This document shows, piece after piece, positions 1 through 9,540 of a DNA stretch of 34,056 bases (its first letter is position 1; every line of letters begins with the position of its first letter). The position numbers and the translations under genes are program-made. The DNA comes from an uncultured bacterium (GTDB taxonomy: Bacteria > Verrucomicrobiota > Kiritimatiellia > RFP12 > UBA1067): assembly GCA_900547945.1 (NCBI GenBank), contig URIT01000020.1, positions 1 to 34,056 on the forward strand, written 5' to 3'. The notes beneath the pieces are model-generated. The model was given only the letters and a program-made list of their open reading frames with translations, was not told the DNA's origin and made no database searches.

Positions 1-20
1 GACTGCGCGGCATGAGCCTT

Positions 21-47
21 GCGTCCTTTGCGTTCTCTGCGGCTAAA
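21..47. repeat. PVC-type dispersed repeat fragment
   Basis: The stretch reads gcgtcctttgcgttctctgc followed by ggctaaa. It resembles the CTTTGCGTTCTCTGCGGC family of dispersed repeats common in Verrucomicrobia and relatives, and is similar in style to the 37-bp inverted repeats at 15526 and 15698. Assignment is by eye only; copy number in the genome is unknown. Confidence 0.3.
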
Positions 48-74
48 CCCCTTTGACTCTGCATAAATATCTCG

Positions 75-103
75 TTGCACCCATTACAGGATTATGAGAT
101 AAT
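75..103 (+). promoter_or_regulatory. Sigma-70-like promoter of the sialidase-like gene
   Basis: TTGCAC (75-80) is followed after exactly 17 bases by GATAAT (98-103), with a TGA extended -10 directly upstream. The start codon is at 134 with a purine-rich aaagg before it, giving a leader of roughly 25 nt. This is the best -35/-10 pair in the window, and it still precedes a gene that is now broken. Confidence 0.55.
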
Positions 104-133
104 GTCCGTGTACTTGTGTAGAAAGGCGGAAAA

Positions 134-930
134 ATGAAACGGAAAGCAAGTGGCAACGCCAATCGTGCGAAGGTCGTCCGACTTGCCTCGTTGGTGGGGC
201 TGGCGATGATCCCCCCCCCCCCCCCCCCCCCCACTTATTGGCGGCAGATGAGGGGGGCGCGCATGAGGCGCAGATTCTCGCGGCTCTCAAGGGGACGCCG
301 AGCGAACGCGAAGCCCCGCGCGACATCTTGGTCAACAGACCGGATTATGTCGTCTTCGTGCCTCGTCAGCCGCGAGACCCGAAACTGCGTGACCCGAAAA
401 AGCCGGGGACACGTACAACGATCACTTTCAGGTCATAGAGGACGAGAAGCGAGGGTTGCTGTACGCCTTTTGGACGCAGGGTCGCGAGAGGGTGCCATCG
501 ACCAGCACATCGCCTTCTCGAAGAGCGCCGACCGTGGGCGCACATGGAGCGCGCCGAAGCTGCTGTGCGACCGTGACGGCGGCAAGCCGTTCCTGCATCC
601 GCGTTCGCCCGTGCCGTTCTACGACTGGAAGGGTCCTGAGGCGGGCAGCGGAACTTACTTCGCGCTGATTCACAACGCATTTGACTTCAATGGGAAGACC
701 GCCTATCAGCGCCGTGGGCCGCTGTATCTCATTGCGGGGACTTTCATGCCGACCGACGAACAGCCCGTCTGGTTCAAGGATCCAAAGCTCTTCGCGCCGC
801 GCGAAGACGGCAACTCCTTCTCTCCTTCTACACGAGTTATCTCGTGCTGGACGGCAAGGGCGTGCTGTGGTACAATGACAAGAAGTTCTATCTCTGCGGC
901 CGCGTCATCGGCCCCGAATGGTTTGACTGA
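134..930 (+). pseudogene. Frameshifted sialidase/BNR-repeat family gene
   Basis: The product would be a secreted exo-sialidase-like (BNR/Asp-box) protein acting on host or plant glycans. The start at 134 gives a basic N-terminus and a hydrophobic stretch (VVRLASLVGLAM) that could be a signal peptide. An Asp-box, S-A-D-R-G-R-T-W, lies near 514-552. Continuous homologous-looking protein is recovered only by changing frame four times: at the C tract (211-232), near 411-416 (reading into GDTYNDHFQVIEDEKRG), near 476-482 (into GSREGAIDQHIAFSKS), and near 820-830 (into FYTSYLVLDGKGVLWYNDKK, ending WFD-stop at 928-930). Every step is a -1 shift. The gene is therefore either decayed, phase-variable plus decayed, or hit by base-deletion errors near a contig end. 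It is also short for an intact six-bladed sialidase, so the family call is moderate. Confidence 0.6.
211..232 (+). repeat. Homopolymer tract of 22 C inside the sialidase-like reading frame
   Basis: Twenty-two consecutive C residues follow the predicted signal peptide region. At the present length the upstream frame (start 134) does not join the downstream frame that encodes LAADEGGAHEAQILAALKG; 20 or 23 C would join them. Such tracts are classic slipped-strand phase switches, but very long C/G runs are also typical sequencing or assembly artefacts. Confidence 0.9.
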
Positions 931-958
931 TTAGACTTAAAAGAAAGGAACAACCGAT

Positions 959-3262
959 ATGAAGAAAAGACTGCAAACGGAATTCCGCGTTGCCTGCGTG
1001 TGCGCGGGTTTTGCCGCGCTCGTGTCGGGCGCACAAGCCAAGACGCTTGCGTGGTATCGCTTTGACGAGGCCGCGCCGGGCGAGAAGCCGACGGCGGGAG
1101 AGGCGACGATCCTCAACGCGGTCGATTCGACGCTCTTCCCCGCCACGGCGTGGACGGAGGCGAAGGGCGGAAGCCTTTCGACGGACGCGACCTACCTCGC
1201 GACTTACGCCGACGCCTTTCCTGCGGGCGCAAAGGTGTTCGACCCCCTCTCGGGAATGTTGAGCGACAACGGCCGATGCCTGCAGTTCAAGGCGGACGGC
1301 AATCAGTGGGGCGACTTTTACGGGACGTTCCTGACCGTCGCGGACGACGAGCGGTTGCACGTTCCGTCCGTCACCGTCGAACTGTTCGCGCGCTTCGACG
1401 GCGCGGCGGATTTGCCGCTGTGGCGGAATCTGGTCATCTATCCGAACGACAGCGGAAACGTCTGGGCACTTCGCGTGGGCGCGGATGGCATTCCGTTGTT
1501 TCAGTTCGCCTACCTGAAAGACGGCGTGGCGACGGACAGGACGCTCTACGGTGACGTTTCGATCAAGGACGGCAAATGGCATCACTTGGCGTTCGTCGTG
1601 CGGTCAAACGAGGCGGCCACGGCTTACCAGGTGTCTCTTTATCAGGACTATCGGCACGTCAGGGGGGAGTGGGTCGGACCTCTTGCCTACGGCACGTCGG
1701 GCAAGGCGCTTTCCATCGGGCACGCAGCGGGTGCGTCCTACGGTGCGTGGCCGGGTCTGATTGACGAGGTGCGCATTTCGGACGAGCCGCTCGCGCCCGA
1801 ACAGTTCCTGCGCCCGAACACGGGCTGGGCGAACTGCCATCCCGAGACGGTCGTGTATGTTCCGTTCGGCGGAATGCCGTTCTTCGGGAGCGATGCGCTC
1901 GCGTCGTCCGTACACCTGAATCAGGCCGTCCCGACCGGCTTCGCGACGATCAGCAATGTGAAGCTGACGGGCACCGACCACGCGGCCCTGTCGTCCGACA
2001 TCTGTGCGCCCGACTATCGGCGCGACGTGATGTCGACGGAGACCGTGCCCAATGAAACGGTTCTTTCCACCACGGTGAGGACCGATGACCGCGACCTCTG
2101 CCCCTACCTTTCCATCTATGATGTCGCCGACGGCTACCATACCGCGCTCGCGGATTCGTGGACGTTCGAGATTTTCGGAAACTTTGAGACTCCGTCCGGA
2201 CGAAAGGGGCTGAGTTATCTGTTTCACTGTTCTTCCCTGACCATCCCCGTGACCGCAGGGGACGGTAAGGTGACGCTCTTGGTCAATGGGGACTGGAACA
2301 ATTCTTATTCAGCCCCGATTTGCGACGGGCAGTGGCATCACATCGCCGTTTCGTATGACCGACCGCGCCAGACAATGTCGCTTTATGTCGATTACCGCCT
2401 GATTGGGTTGAAGACGGGGGTTGACTTCAATGCGCAGGGAAACGACGGAGACTACCTGCAAGTTCTGAACGGCTATGGTGACGGACAGCAGGGCGTCCAC
2501 GGACTGTCGGACGGCTTCCGCCTGACGGCACGCGCGCTGACGCCGCAAGAGTTTCTGACGGGACACGCCGTCGTCGCGGCCGACTACGCCGCGTGGATTG
2601 ATTTCGAGGATGACATGGGCGTGAAGCCGTATGCGGATGTCACGCCGGAGGGCGTGTTCGTCGAGACAGAAGACGGCGTGCAGCCGAGCCTGTCGGTCCA
2701 GCGTCCCGGCAAGTGGCTGGAGGCGGCGGACGGCACGCAGGGACGGGAGAATCGGCAAGGCTTGGCACTGTCCGGCGGCTCGGCCGTCTGGGGACGCAAC
2801 CTGATGATCGAGAACCTCGAGAATCAGACGGTCGAGTTCTTCTTGCGTGGCACGGCCTCGGAGGAGGGCGCGTCCCTCGTGCGTCTGGCCGACGGTTCGG
2901 GTGAGACTGTGTGGGCCGTCGAGGCCACGGCGGACGGCACAGCGCGCGTGCGCGTCGGCGCGAGCGTCCACGATTTTGAGACGGCGCACCTGACGGATAA
3001 CGCATGGCATCACTGGGCGGTCACGTTTGCCATCGGCGCGGACGAGGCGTCTACCGCCGTCACGCTGTGGCGGGACGGCGCGGCAGTCGGCTCGTTTACG
3101 GTCGGGACACTGACGCGCACGTTTGCGTCCTCGTCGCTTGTGGTCGGCGGCGGCGCGGCGTTCGCGGGTTTCATTGACGAGATCCGCATTTCGCCGCGCG
3201 TACTGGACGCGGACGAGATGCTGCGCCACTACCGCATGGGCATCGTCATTAGGGTACGCTGA
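959..3262 (+). CDS. Secreted protein with three LamG/concanavalin-like domains
   Basis: A 767-residue protein with a clear signal peptide: basic MKKRLQ, a hydrophobic core, then ...SGAQA before KTLAWYRF. Three LamG-like (concanavalin A-type lectin/glucanase fold) modules follow at about residues 29-275, 285-530 and 540-760. Each has the pattern W-H-H-(L/I/W)-A followed later by G-x-I-D-E-(V/I)-R-I-S or a degenerate version, as in DGKWHHLAFVV/GLIDEVRIS and NAWHHWAVTF/GFIDEIRIS. The modules bind glycans or act as adhesion/scaffold domains; no catalytic domain, anchor or sorting motif is visible at the C-terminus (ends IVIRVR). The ribosome site aaagaaagga precedes the ATG by about 8 nt. It sits between two broken genes and upstream of the giant glycosidase, so a role in polysaccharide capture is inferred. 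Confidence 0.8.
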   Translation: MKKRLQTEFRVACVCAGFAALVSGAQAKTLAWYRFDEAAPGEKPTAGEATILNAVDSTLFPATAWTEAKGGSLSTDATYLATYADAFPAGAKVFDPLSGMLSDNGRCLQFKADGNQWGDFYGTFLTVADDERLHVPSVTVELFARFDGAADLPLWRNLVIYPNDSGNVWALRVGADGIPLFQFAYLKDGVATDRTLYGDVSIKDGKWHHLAFVVRSNEAATAYQVSLYQDYRHVRGEWVGPLAYGTSGKALSIGHAAGASYGAWPGLIDEVRISDEPLAPEQFLRPNTGWANCHPETVVYVPFGGMPFFGSDALASSVHLNQAVPTGFATISNVKLTGTDHAALSSDICAPDYRRDVMSTETVPNETVLSTTVRTDDRDLCPYLSIYDVADGYHTALADSWTFEIFGNFETPSGRKGLSYLFHCSSLTIPVTAGDGKVTLLVNGDWNNSYSAPICDGQWHHIAVSYDRPRQTMSLYVDYRLIGLKTGVDFNAQGNDGDYLQVLNGYGDGQQGVHGLSDGFRLTARALTPQEFLTGHAVVAADYAAWIDFEDDMGVKPYADVTPEGVFVETEDGVQPSLSVQRPGKWLEAADGTQGRENRQGLALSGGSAVWGRNLMIENLENQTVEFFLRGTASEEGASLVRLADGSGETVWAVEATADGTARVRVGASVHDFETAHLTDNAWHHWAVTFAIGADEASTAVTLWRDGAAVGSFTVGTLTRTFASSSLVVGGGAAFAGFIDEIRISPRVLDADEMLRHYRMGIVIRVR

Positions 3263-3287
3263 GGATTGGTAAAACAGCGAAAGTACG

Positions 3288-3576
3288 ATGCTGACACGAA
3301 AGGGATTCATCCGTCTTGGCGGTTCGTTCGCCCTTGCTGGGCGGGGATTGCCGACGCTTGCCGCTGGCCGTCTTCGGGTCGCCCGCCGCCGTTCATGTCC
3401 CCGTCAAGGGAAAGGTCGTTCGGGTGCTGGCCGCCGACCTGGCGGATGGGGTTGAGCGGGAAATCGCCGCACCCCAGACGGATGGGTTGATCCATCTGGA
3501 CGAGAAAATCCTGCGCGAAGTGTGCGCGGCGCATCCGCAGGGGATTCTTGGCGTGGTGTTCCGCATTTGCGTCTAA
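3288..3576 (+). pseudogene. Short broken gene with Tat-like N-terminus
   Basis: ATG at 3288 starts MLTRKGFIRLGGSFALAG, which looks like a Tat-type signal (RKGF followed by a hydrophobic stretch). That frame soon degenerates into arginine-rich sequence and stops near 3450. A second frame picks up around 3355-3385 and reads SPAAVHVPVKGKVVRVLAAD through to the stop at 3574-3576. The two pieces fit a single gene with one frameshift (+1 or -2) and probably a large internal loss, since about 95 codons remain. I do not recognise the family from the remaining C-terminal part. With the first gene, it means two of the four loci in the glycan block are damaged. Confidence 0.45.
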
Positions 3577-3595
3577 AGTGAAAGGAAGGGTAAAG

Positions 3596-6500
3596 ATGAG
3601 GTCGCTCATTCTCTTGTGGTTGGTTGCGGTGTGCAGTTGTTCGGCGTGGGCGTTCCGTCCGCCCGTGGATTCACGGGACGGCGTGACGCTTGCGTTTGAG
3701 GGTTTCGACGAGAAGACCGACACGCCCGCGCTGTGCGTGGCCGAACGCCGCGCGGCGAAACCGTTTGCGGTACGCGTGCGGGCGGCGAACAAAGGGGCGA
3801 AGCCCGTGGCGGGGGCTTTCCGTGTCTGGGTGAACGACGATTGGGAACTGGCGGGGCCGCCTCCGCCCGCCGAACTCGCGCTGGCGGCGAACGAAACGCG
3901 CGAGCTGTCGTTTGTCGTCCAGGCGAAGCCGGACCGAGCGCTGAACGCGCTCTATCCGATTCACGCCTCTTGGGCGTTGCCGGGCGGCGAGCCCCTGCAC
4001 CCGATCGCCATCTTCCGTGCGAAGGACGCGCCGTCCCGCGCCTCGGCGGCAAGAGCGCCATGTGTCCCGAAGAAAGGGCGTGTGCGGCTGGACAAGTTTC
4101 CGGCGACCGTCTGGACGGAGGTCAACGGGCGTGTCGAACCGCTGGCGGGTGGCGCGTCGTTCGAGCCGGCGCAGGTCGCGGCCGAGGGTGGCGTCAGGCC
4201 CGGATTCACCTGTCATCCGCCGTGGCAGGGCGGTGCGGGCGCGGTCTGGCGCGACATTCCGCTGGCCTTGCCTGAGACGCGGCCGTGTGCGCTCCGCTTC
4301 GCGACGGCGTTGCTGGGGCAGAGTGGTGGCGGTGCCCCAAGCGACGGCACGGAACACAAGGTTTTTGTAATCGAGGGAGAAAAGGCGACGGAGGTCTTTT
4401 CGCGCTTCAGCGCCGCGCGGACATGGCAGGACGGGACGATTGATTTGGCGCCGTGGGCGGGGATGTCCGTCACGTTGCGCCTCTGGGTCGGGCCGGGACC
4501 GAAGATGGACACGACCTGCGACCGGTGCGGATGGGCCGATCCCGTGCTTGAGATCGGCGAGATGCCGTCCGCGCCCACGGAAGCCGACTGGGCGAAGTGT
4601 GAGGCGTCCGCCCGAAAGGCCGCACGCGCCGCGTGTGCGCACGGGACGGATCTCCCGAAACTCCGCTTTTCGCTGAAGGGACGCGAGGGCGTCTTCGGCG
4701 TGGCGTGGTCGCTTGGTTCGCAGGGGCTTTTCGACGGCGTGCTGGCGTTCACGGACGGACGGCGTGAGCTGACGTATCGTGGTTTCGCGTGCGAAGTGGA
4801 TGGCGATGCCGTCGGCGGTGCGTTGGCCGGACGGACGTGTGCGCGTGTGGAGACGAAAGCGACGGACGCGGAGGCGATCGTGACGCATTGGCTGGCGCCG
4901 CGTGACGAAGACGGGGAGAGCGTTCCGCTCCGTGCGCGGATCTGGGCGGAGCGGGGTGCGCTGAAGATGGCTTGGGACATGCCCGGCGTGACGCGCAACG
5001 CGCAGGGCGAGCCACGCTACACGAGCCTGTCGCTTGGAACGGGGTCTCTGCCCGCCGAACGCGCTTACGCGGGCTTCGGGAACGTGATCGAGCAGCCGCG
5101 CGACTTCAGTCTCGGCGCGTCGGGGTTCGACCTCTCGACGCGCCATGTCGGCGCGGACTACGAGAACGGGCTTTCGCTCGTGCAGGCTACGGATGTTTTC
5201 CCCGACGCGCTTGTCTGCGGTCGTGCGCGGAAGCAGTACGCGCTCGTCACGCGCCACGACGCCACGTTCACGTTCGTGCCGTCTGCGAAGGGCGCGTTCG
5301 CCGCCGCGCGGCATTTTCGCGACATGAGCGGCTACAGGCCGGGATCGGGCGTTGAAACGCTGCTGGGGCGGATGTGCCTCGACCAGTGGTGGGGCATCGA
5401 CTACGACCACGTGGCGGCGGATGTCGCCCGCGCGGCGAAATACGGCGTGCGGGACGCGGTCTTCGTCAAGCACGACTGGCAGCGGTGGGGGTATGACTAC
5501 CGGTTGCCGGACATCTGTCCGCCGCGCGGCGACGCGGCGGCGTTTCGGCGGCTGGGCGAGGCGTGTGCGCGTGCGGGCTGGCTCTTCGTGCCGCACGACA
5601 ACTACATCGACTACTACCCGGACGCGGACGGCTTCTCGTACGACAGGATCGTCTTCAATCCTGACGGCACGCCCTACGAGGCGTGGTACAACGACGGGGA
5701 GCGTGCGCAGAGCTATCGCACGCTGCCCCACGGCTTCCGTCCGTGGCTCGATCGCAACGCCGCGCTTCTGCGTCAGGCGGCCGCGCCGGACGGCGTCTTC
5801 ATCGACGTTTTCGCGGCCATCGCACCATTCGACTATTACGACCGCACGGGCACGTTCTACCCCAAGACATGCACGTCGCGGGCGTGGGGTGCGGCATTTG
5901 ACGCCTACCGCGCCGGACTGGGACGGCCGCAGGGCGTCACGATTTCGGAGGCAGGGACGGACGCGCTTGTGGGGCATCTCGACGCGGGGCAGAGCGACCA
6001 CTTCCCTGCGCACCGCTGGATGCCGGAGACGGCGTTTGCGGATGCCGAGCGCGTGCCGTGGCACGACATGGCGACGCACGGGCGGTTTGTCCTCTTAGCG
6101 GGTGGTCTCGGCGACAAGCGCTATTCCGCGCCCGACTGGACACGCTGGGGCGACACGGCTCGGCACGGCTACGCCAGCGACGACTACCTCTGCACGACGG
6201 TGATCGGCGGACGCTCCCCCATGTGTGACGGACCCTTCAGCCGGCGGACGGTGATGACGTACTGGCTCCTGCACGACGTCTGCGCCGCGCTCGCGCGGTC
6301 AGAATTCGAGTCCCTGACGTTTGGCGGCAACATCCACCGCCAGCACGCGACGTTCGCGGGCGGCGGCGAGGTGTGGATCAACCGCGAGACGAACGCTGTC
6401 TGGAAGGTCGCGGGCGACGTCGCGCTGCCGATGTACGGTTTTCTGGCGAAGGCGGCGGGTGTGGAGGCGGGCGTCACGCTTCGGAACGGACGTCGGTGCG

Positions 6501-9439
6501 CATACGCGAAAGCCGACGGGCTGACGTTCGCCGACGCCCGGCCTGACGGGAAGTCTGCCGAACTGATCGATTTCGGCGGCATTTGGACGGATGGGGCCTT
6601 CCGGCTCGAGAGGCGGGACGCGGCGGCATGGATTCTCACCCCCCTGCCCGACTCGCGCCCGTTCCGTGCGCGGATCGACTTGGACGCATTCGGTGCGGGC
6701 GGTCGCCGTGTCGAGCGCGTGGAGGCGATTGAGCCGGAGAAGGGTACGAAACCCGTCGCTTGGCGGCAGGAGGGCGGACAGGTCGGCCTGTCGGCTGACG
6801 GGAAGGCATTCGCCTACCGAATCGCGTTTGCGTCCGAGGCGGACGGCTCTGCGGCGGTCGGTGTGCGTACGGCGGCGTTGGACGGGGATGCCTGGGCGGA
6901 CAGCATCTGGCTTTCGGTGCAGGATGCCCCCGTCGAGGACGGCATCATCGGCGACGCGACACCCGCCGCGCCCGGAACGAGCTGGTTCGTCTGCTCGCAC
7001 ACGAACGCCGACCCTGTCGTTTCGGCCCGGTGGATGACGGCCGGCCTTGGCGTTTATGAACTGTATCTCAACGGTCGCCGCGTCGGGGCGGACTTCCTGA
7101 AGCCGGGCTTCACCGACTGGCGGAAGACGAAGTACGCCTTCACCTACGATGTCACGGACGCCTTCCGTTGTGCGAAGGGCGAGGCAAACGTCCTCGCGGC
7201 GGAGGTGTCCGCTGGGTGGTGGCGCGACAAGGTCGTCACGCCGACGGGACACAAGGGGTTTGTCGGTCGCAAGAGTGCCTTTCGCGGTGTCCTGGAGCTG
7301 CGGTTCGCGGACGGCTCGACGCGGCGGTTTGGCACGAACACGAACGATTGGCGCGCGGGCATCGCCGGGCCGGTCACGCAGGCCTCGATCTTCGACGGCG
7401 AACATTTCGACGCGCGGCGGCAGCCTGGTTTCGCCGTGTGGCGGGGCTTGGGTGTGCCGGAGGCGAACGACGAGTTCAGGGGCGAGATCCTGCCGACGGA
7501 TGGCGCCGAAGTCGCCTTGCGGCGCGACCTGACGCTGAAGCCCGTGTGCGCCTACGTCTGGCGTGGCGTCGACGGCGTTTCGGCGGAGGCGTTCGGGAAG
7601 GTGAAGGTCGTGCGCGAGTTCCCCAACCGCGAGGGGCCTTTCGACATCCGTCCGGGCGAGACGCTGGTCATCGACTTCGGACAGAACGCGGCGTCGGTTC
7701 CGTCGTTTCGTTTTTCGGCGGCGGAAGGGACGGCGCTGACGGCGCGTCCGGCGGAGATGCTGAACGACGGCGGCGGCCTGAAGTCGCGCGGCAACGACGG
7801 CCCGGAGGGGAGCGTCTACCGTGCCAACCTGCGTGCGGGCTTCGAGACGGGGCGGCTGCTGACCTACACGTTTGCCGGCGAAGGCGTGGAGGCGTACTGT
7901 CCGCGCTTTACCTATTTCGGCTACCGCTACCTCTCCGTCACGGCGACAGAGCCGGTCAAGATTCAGCGCGTCGTCAGCGTGCCGGTGTCGTCCATCGCAA
8001 GGGACGGGGAACTCGGCTCGCTTGTGACGGGCGACAAGGACGTGAATCGCCTTATTTCCAACATCAGATGGGGGATGTTCTCGAATTACCTTTCCGTGCC
8101 GACGGACTGTCCGCAGCGCAACGAACGGCTGGGCTGGGCGGCGGACACGCAGATCTTCTGCGAGGCGGCGAGCTTCAACGCCGACGTGTACGGCTTCCTG
8201 CGCAAGTGGATGCGCGACTTGCGCGACGACCAGGACGCATGCGGCAGTTTCCCGGCGGTCGCGCCGCATGCGCAGTACGGGGAGAACCTGATGCGCATCG
8301 GATGGGCCGACGCGGGCGTGATCGTGCCGTACCAGATGTTCAGGCAGTTCGGCGACCGGCGCATCGTCGACGAGAACTGGGCGGCGATGGAGAAGTTTGT
8401 CGCGCACGTCAGCGAGACGCGGTATGCGTTCTGGAACGGCATCGTCAACGAATGCGGCTGGTACCAGTGGGGGGACTGGCTGTCACTGACGAAACTGGAG
8501 AGCTGTCCGTACAAGTCCGAGTATTCGGCGTTCGAGACGGATGCGAACGGTCGGCGGCAGATCAAGCCGGATGCCGTCCGTTACTGGAACTATTTGGGCG
8601 GATGCCATTGGCTTCAGGATGCGCGGATGATGGCCGAAATGGCCGAGGGAACGGGTCGCGAGGCGGCGGCCGCGAAATATCGGGCAATGGCGGCGACGGC
8701 GGAAGACTACCTGAAGCGGACGTTCTTCACGGCGGACGGCGGGACGATTCTTCCCGTCTTCCGGGACATGCAGACGCCGATGCTCTTCGCGCTGAAGCTC
8801 GGACTGGTCGAGGGGGATGCCAAGGCTCGGGCAATTGCCGATCTCAGGGCGAGTATCACCGCTTCGGGCGGTACGCTGCACACGGGATTCCTCGGCACGG
8901 CGATCGCGTTGGACACGCTGACCGCGAGCGGGCTTTCGAGCCTGGCCTACGACCTGTTGCTGAACCGCAAGTTCCCCGGCTGGCTCTATTCGGTCGATCA
9001 GGGCGCGACGACGGTCTGGGAGAGGTGGAACAGCTATACGAAGAAGGACGGCTTCGGGCCGGTCGGCATGAACAGTTTCAACCACTACGCCTACGGGTCC
9101 GTGCTCGCGTGGCTCTACAAGACGGCGGCGGGCATCGCGGCGGATGTTCGGTCACCCGGATTCAGGCACATTGTCATGGCCCCCGTGCCGGACCGTCGCC
9201 TCGGCTTCGTCAAGGCCGAATACAGGTCGTCCGCCGGTCTCGTCAAGAGCGCGTGGCGCTACAAGGGCGACGAGTGGATCTGGGAGTTCACGGTTCCCGC
9301 CGGCGCAACGGCGACGGTGACCGTTCCGGGCGAGAAGCCGCGTCTCTACGGGGCGGGTTCCTGGCGCATCGTGGGGCAGTGCCGCCTACGAACGGCCACA
9401 AGGCGGAATCTCGCGCTGACACGGATTACAAATGACTGA
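3596..9439 (+). CDS. Giant secreted glycosidase: TIM-barrel hydrolase-like half fused to GH78 alpha-L-rhamnosidase
   Basis: The chosen start at 3596 gives a signal peptide (MRSLILLWLVAVCSCSAWA) preceded by aaaggaaggg; the frame is open upstream but without coding character. Length is 1947 residues. Residues ~35-130 look like an Ig/NEW3-type sandwich and ~165-325 a jelly-roll-like region. Residues ~350-860 form a beta-sandwich plus TIM barrel of glycosidase type, with GRMCLDQWWGIDYDHV near the start of the barrel, GVFIDVF (D737, possible nucleophile) and TISEAGTD (E785, possible acid/base). The C-terminal half is a full GH78: an N-terminal lectin-like domain (~1140-1285, YELYLNGRRVGAD), the signature DCPQRNERLGWAAD (D1504, E1510, D1517), GATTVWERW (E1809, matching the GH78 catalytic base region) and a C-terminal beta domain. 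GH78 enzymes hydrolyse terminal alpha-L-rhamnose from pectin or glycosides. The first half's specificity is unknown; GH36/GH101-like clans are possible. Confidence 0.85.
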   Translation: MRSLILLWLVAVCSCSAWAFRPPVDSRDGVTLAFEGFDEKTDTPALCVAERRAAKPFAVRVRAANKGAKPVAGAFRVWVNDDWELAGPPPPAELALAANETRELSFVVQAKPDRALNALYPIHASWALPGGEPLHPIAIFRAKDAPSRASAARAPCVPKKGRVRLDKFPATVWTEVNGRVEPLAGGASFEPAQVAAEGGVRPGFTCHPPWQGGAGAVWRDIPLALPETRPCALRFATALLGQSGGGAPSDGTEHKVFVIEGEKATEVFSRFSAARTWQDGTIDLAPWAGMSVTLRLWVGPGPKMDTTCDRCGWADPVLEIGEMPSAPTEADWAKCEASARKAARAACAHGTDLPKLRFSLKGREGVFGVAWSLGSQGLFDGVLAFTDGRRELTYRGFACEVDGDAVGGALAGRTCARVETKATDAEAIVTHWLAPRDEDGESVPLRARIWAERGALKMAWDMPGVTRNAQGEPRYTSLSLGTGSLPAERAYAGFGNVIEQPRDFSLGASGFDLSTRHVGADYENGLSLVQATDVFPDALVCGRARKQYALVTRHDATFTFVPSAKGAFAAARHFRDMSGYRPGSGVETLLGRMCLDQWWGIDYDHVAADVARAAKYGVRDAVFVKHDWQRWGYDYRLPDICPPRGDAAAFRRLGEACARAGWLFVPHDNYIDYYPDADGFSYDRIVFNPDGTPYEAWYNDGERAQSYRTLPHGFRPWLDRNAALLRQAAAPDGVFIDVFAAIAPFDYYDRTGTFYPKTCTSRAWGAAFDAYRAGLGRPQGVTISEAGTDALVGHLDAGQSDHFPAHRWMPETAFADAERVPWHDMATHGRFVLLAGGLGDKRYSAPDWTRWGDTARHGYASDDYLCTTVIGGRSPMCDGPFSRRTVMTYWLLHDVCAALARSEFESLTFGGNIHRQHATFAGGGEVWINRETNAVWKVAGDVALPMYGFLAKAAGVEAGVTLRNGRRCAYAKADGLTFADARPDGKSAELIDFGGIWTDGAFRLERRDAAAWILTPLPDSRPFRARIDLDAFGAGGRRVERVEAIEPEKGTKPVAWRQEGGQVGLSADGKAFAYRIAFASEADGSAAVGVRTAALDGDAWADSIWLSVQDAPVEDGIIGDATPAAPGTSWFVCSHTNADPVVSARWMTAGLGVYELYLNGRRVGADFLKPGFTDWRKTKYAFTYDVTDAFRCAKGEANVLAAEVSAGWWRDKVVTPTGHKGFVGRKSAFRGVLELRFADGSTRRFGTNTNDWRAGIAGPVTQASIFDGEHFDARRQPGFAVWRGLGVPEANDEFRGEILPTDGAEVALRRDLTLKPVCAYVWRGVDGVSAEAFGKVKVVREFPNREGPFDIRPGETLVIDFGQNAASVPSFRFSAAEGTALTARPAEMLNDGGGLKSRGNDGPEGSVYRANLRAGFETGRLLTYTFAGEGVEAYCPRFTYFGYRYLSVTATEPVKIQRVVSVPVSSIARDGELGSLVTGDKDVNRLISNIRWGMFSNYLSVPTDCPQRNERLGWAADTQIFCEAASFNADVYGFLRKWMRDLRDDQDACGSFPAVAPHAQYGENLMRIGWADAGVIVPYQMFRQFGDRRIVDENWAAMEKFVAHVSETRYAFWNGIVNECGWYQWGDWLSLTKLESCPYKSEYSAFETDANGRRQIKPDAVRYWNYLGGCHWLQDARMMAEMAEGTGREAAAAKYRAMAATAEDYLKRTFFTADGGTILPVFRDMQTPMLFALKLGLVEGDAKARAIADLRASITASGGTLHTGFLGTAIALDTLTASGLSSLAYDLLLNRKFPGWLYSVDQGATTVWERWNSYTKKDGFGPVGMNSFNHYAYGSVLAWLYKTAAGIAADVRSPGFRHIVMAPVPDRRLGFVKAEYRSSAGLVKSAWRYKGDEWIWEFTVPAGATATVTVPGEKPRLYGAGSWRIVGQCRLRTATRRNLALTRITND

Positions 9440-9540
9440 TTTTTCGGCTCTTCCGTGGTTTGCGGAAAAACTTCCATTGGCAGCAGCTACCATTCTTTTA
9501 AGGATTTTCATGGGCTACATGTACCATACGTCCGTCGTTT

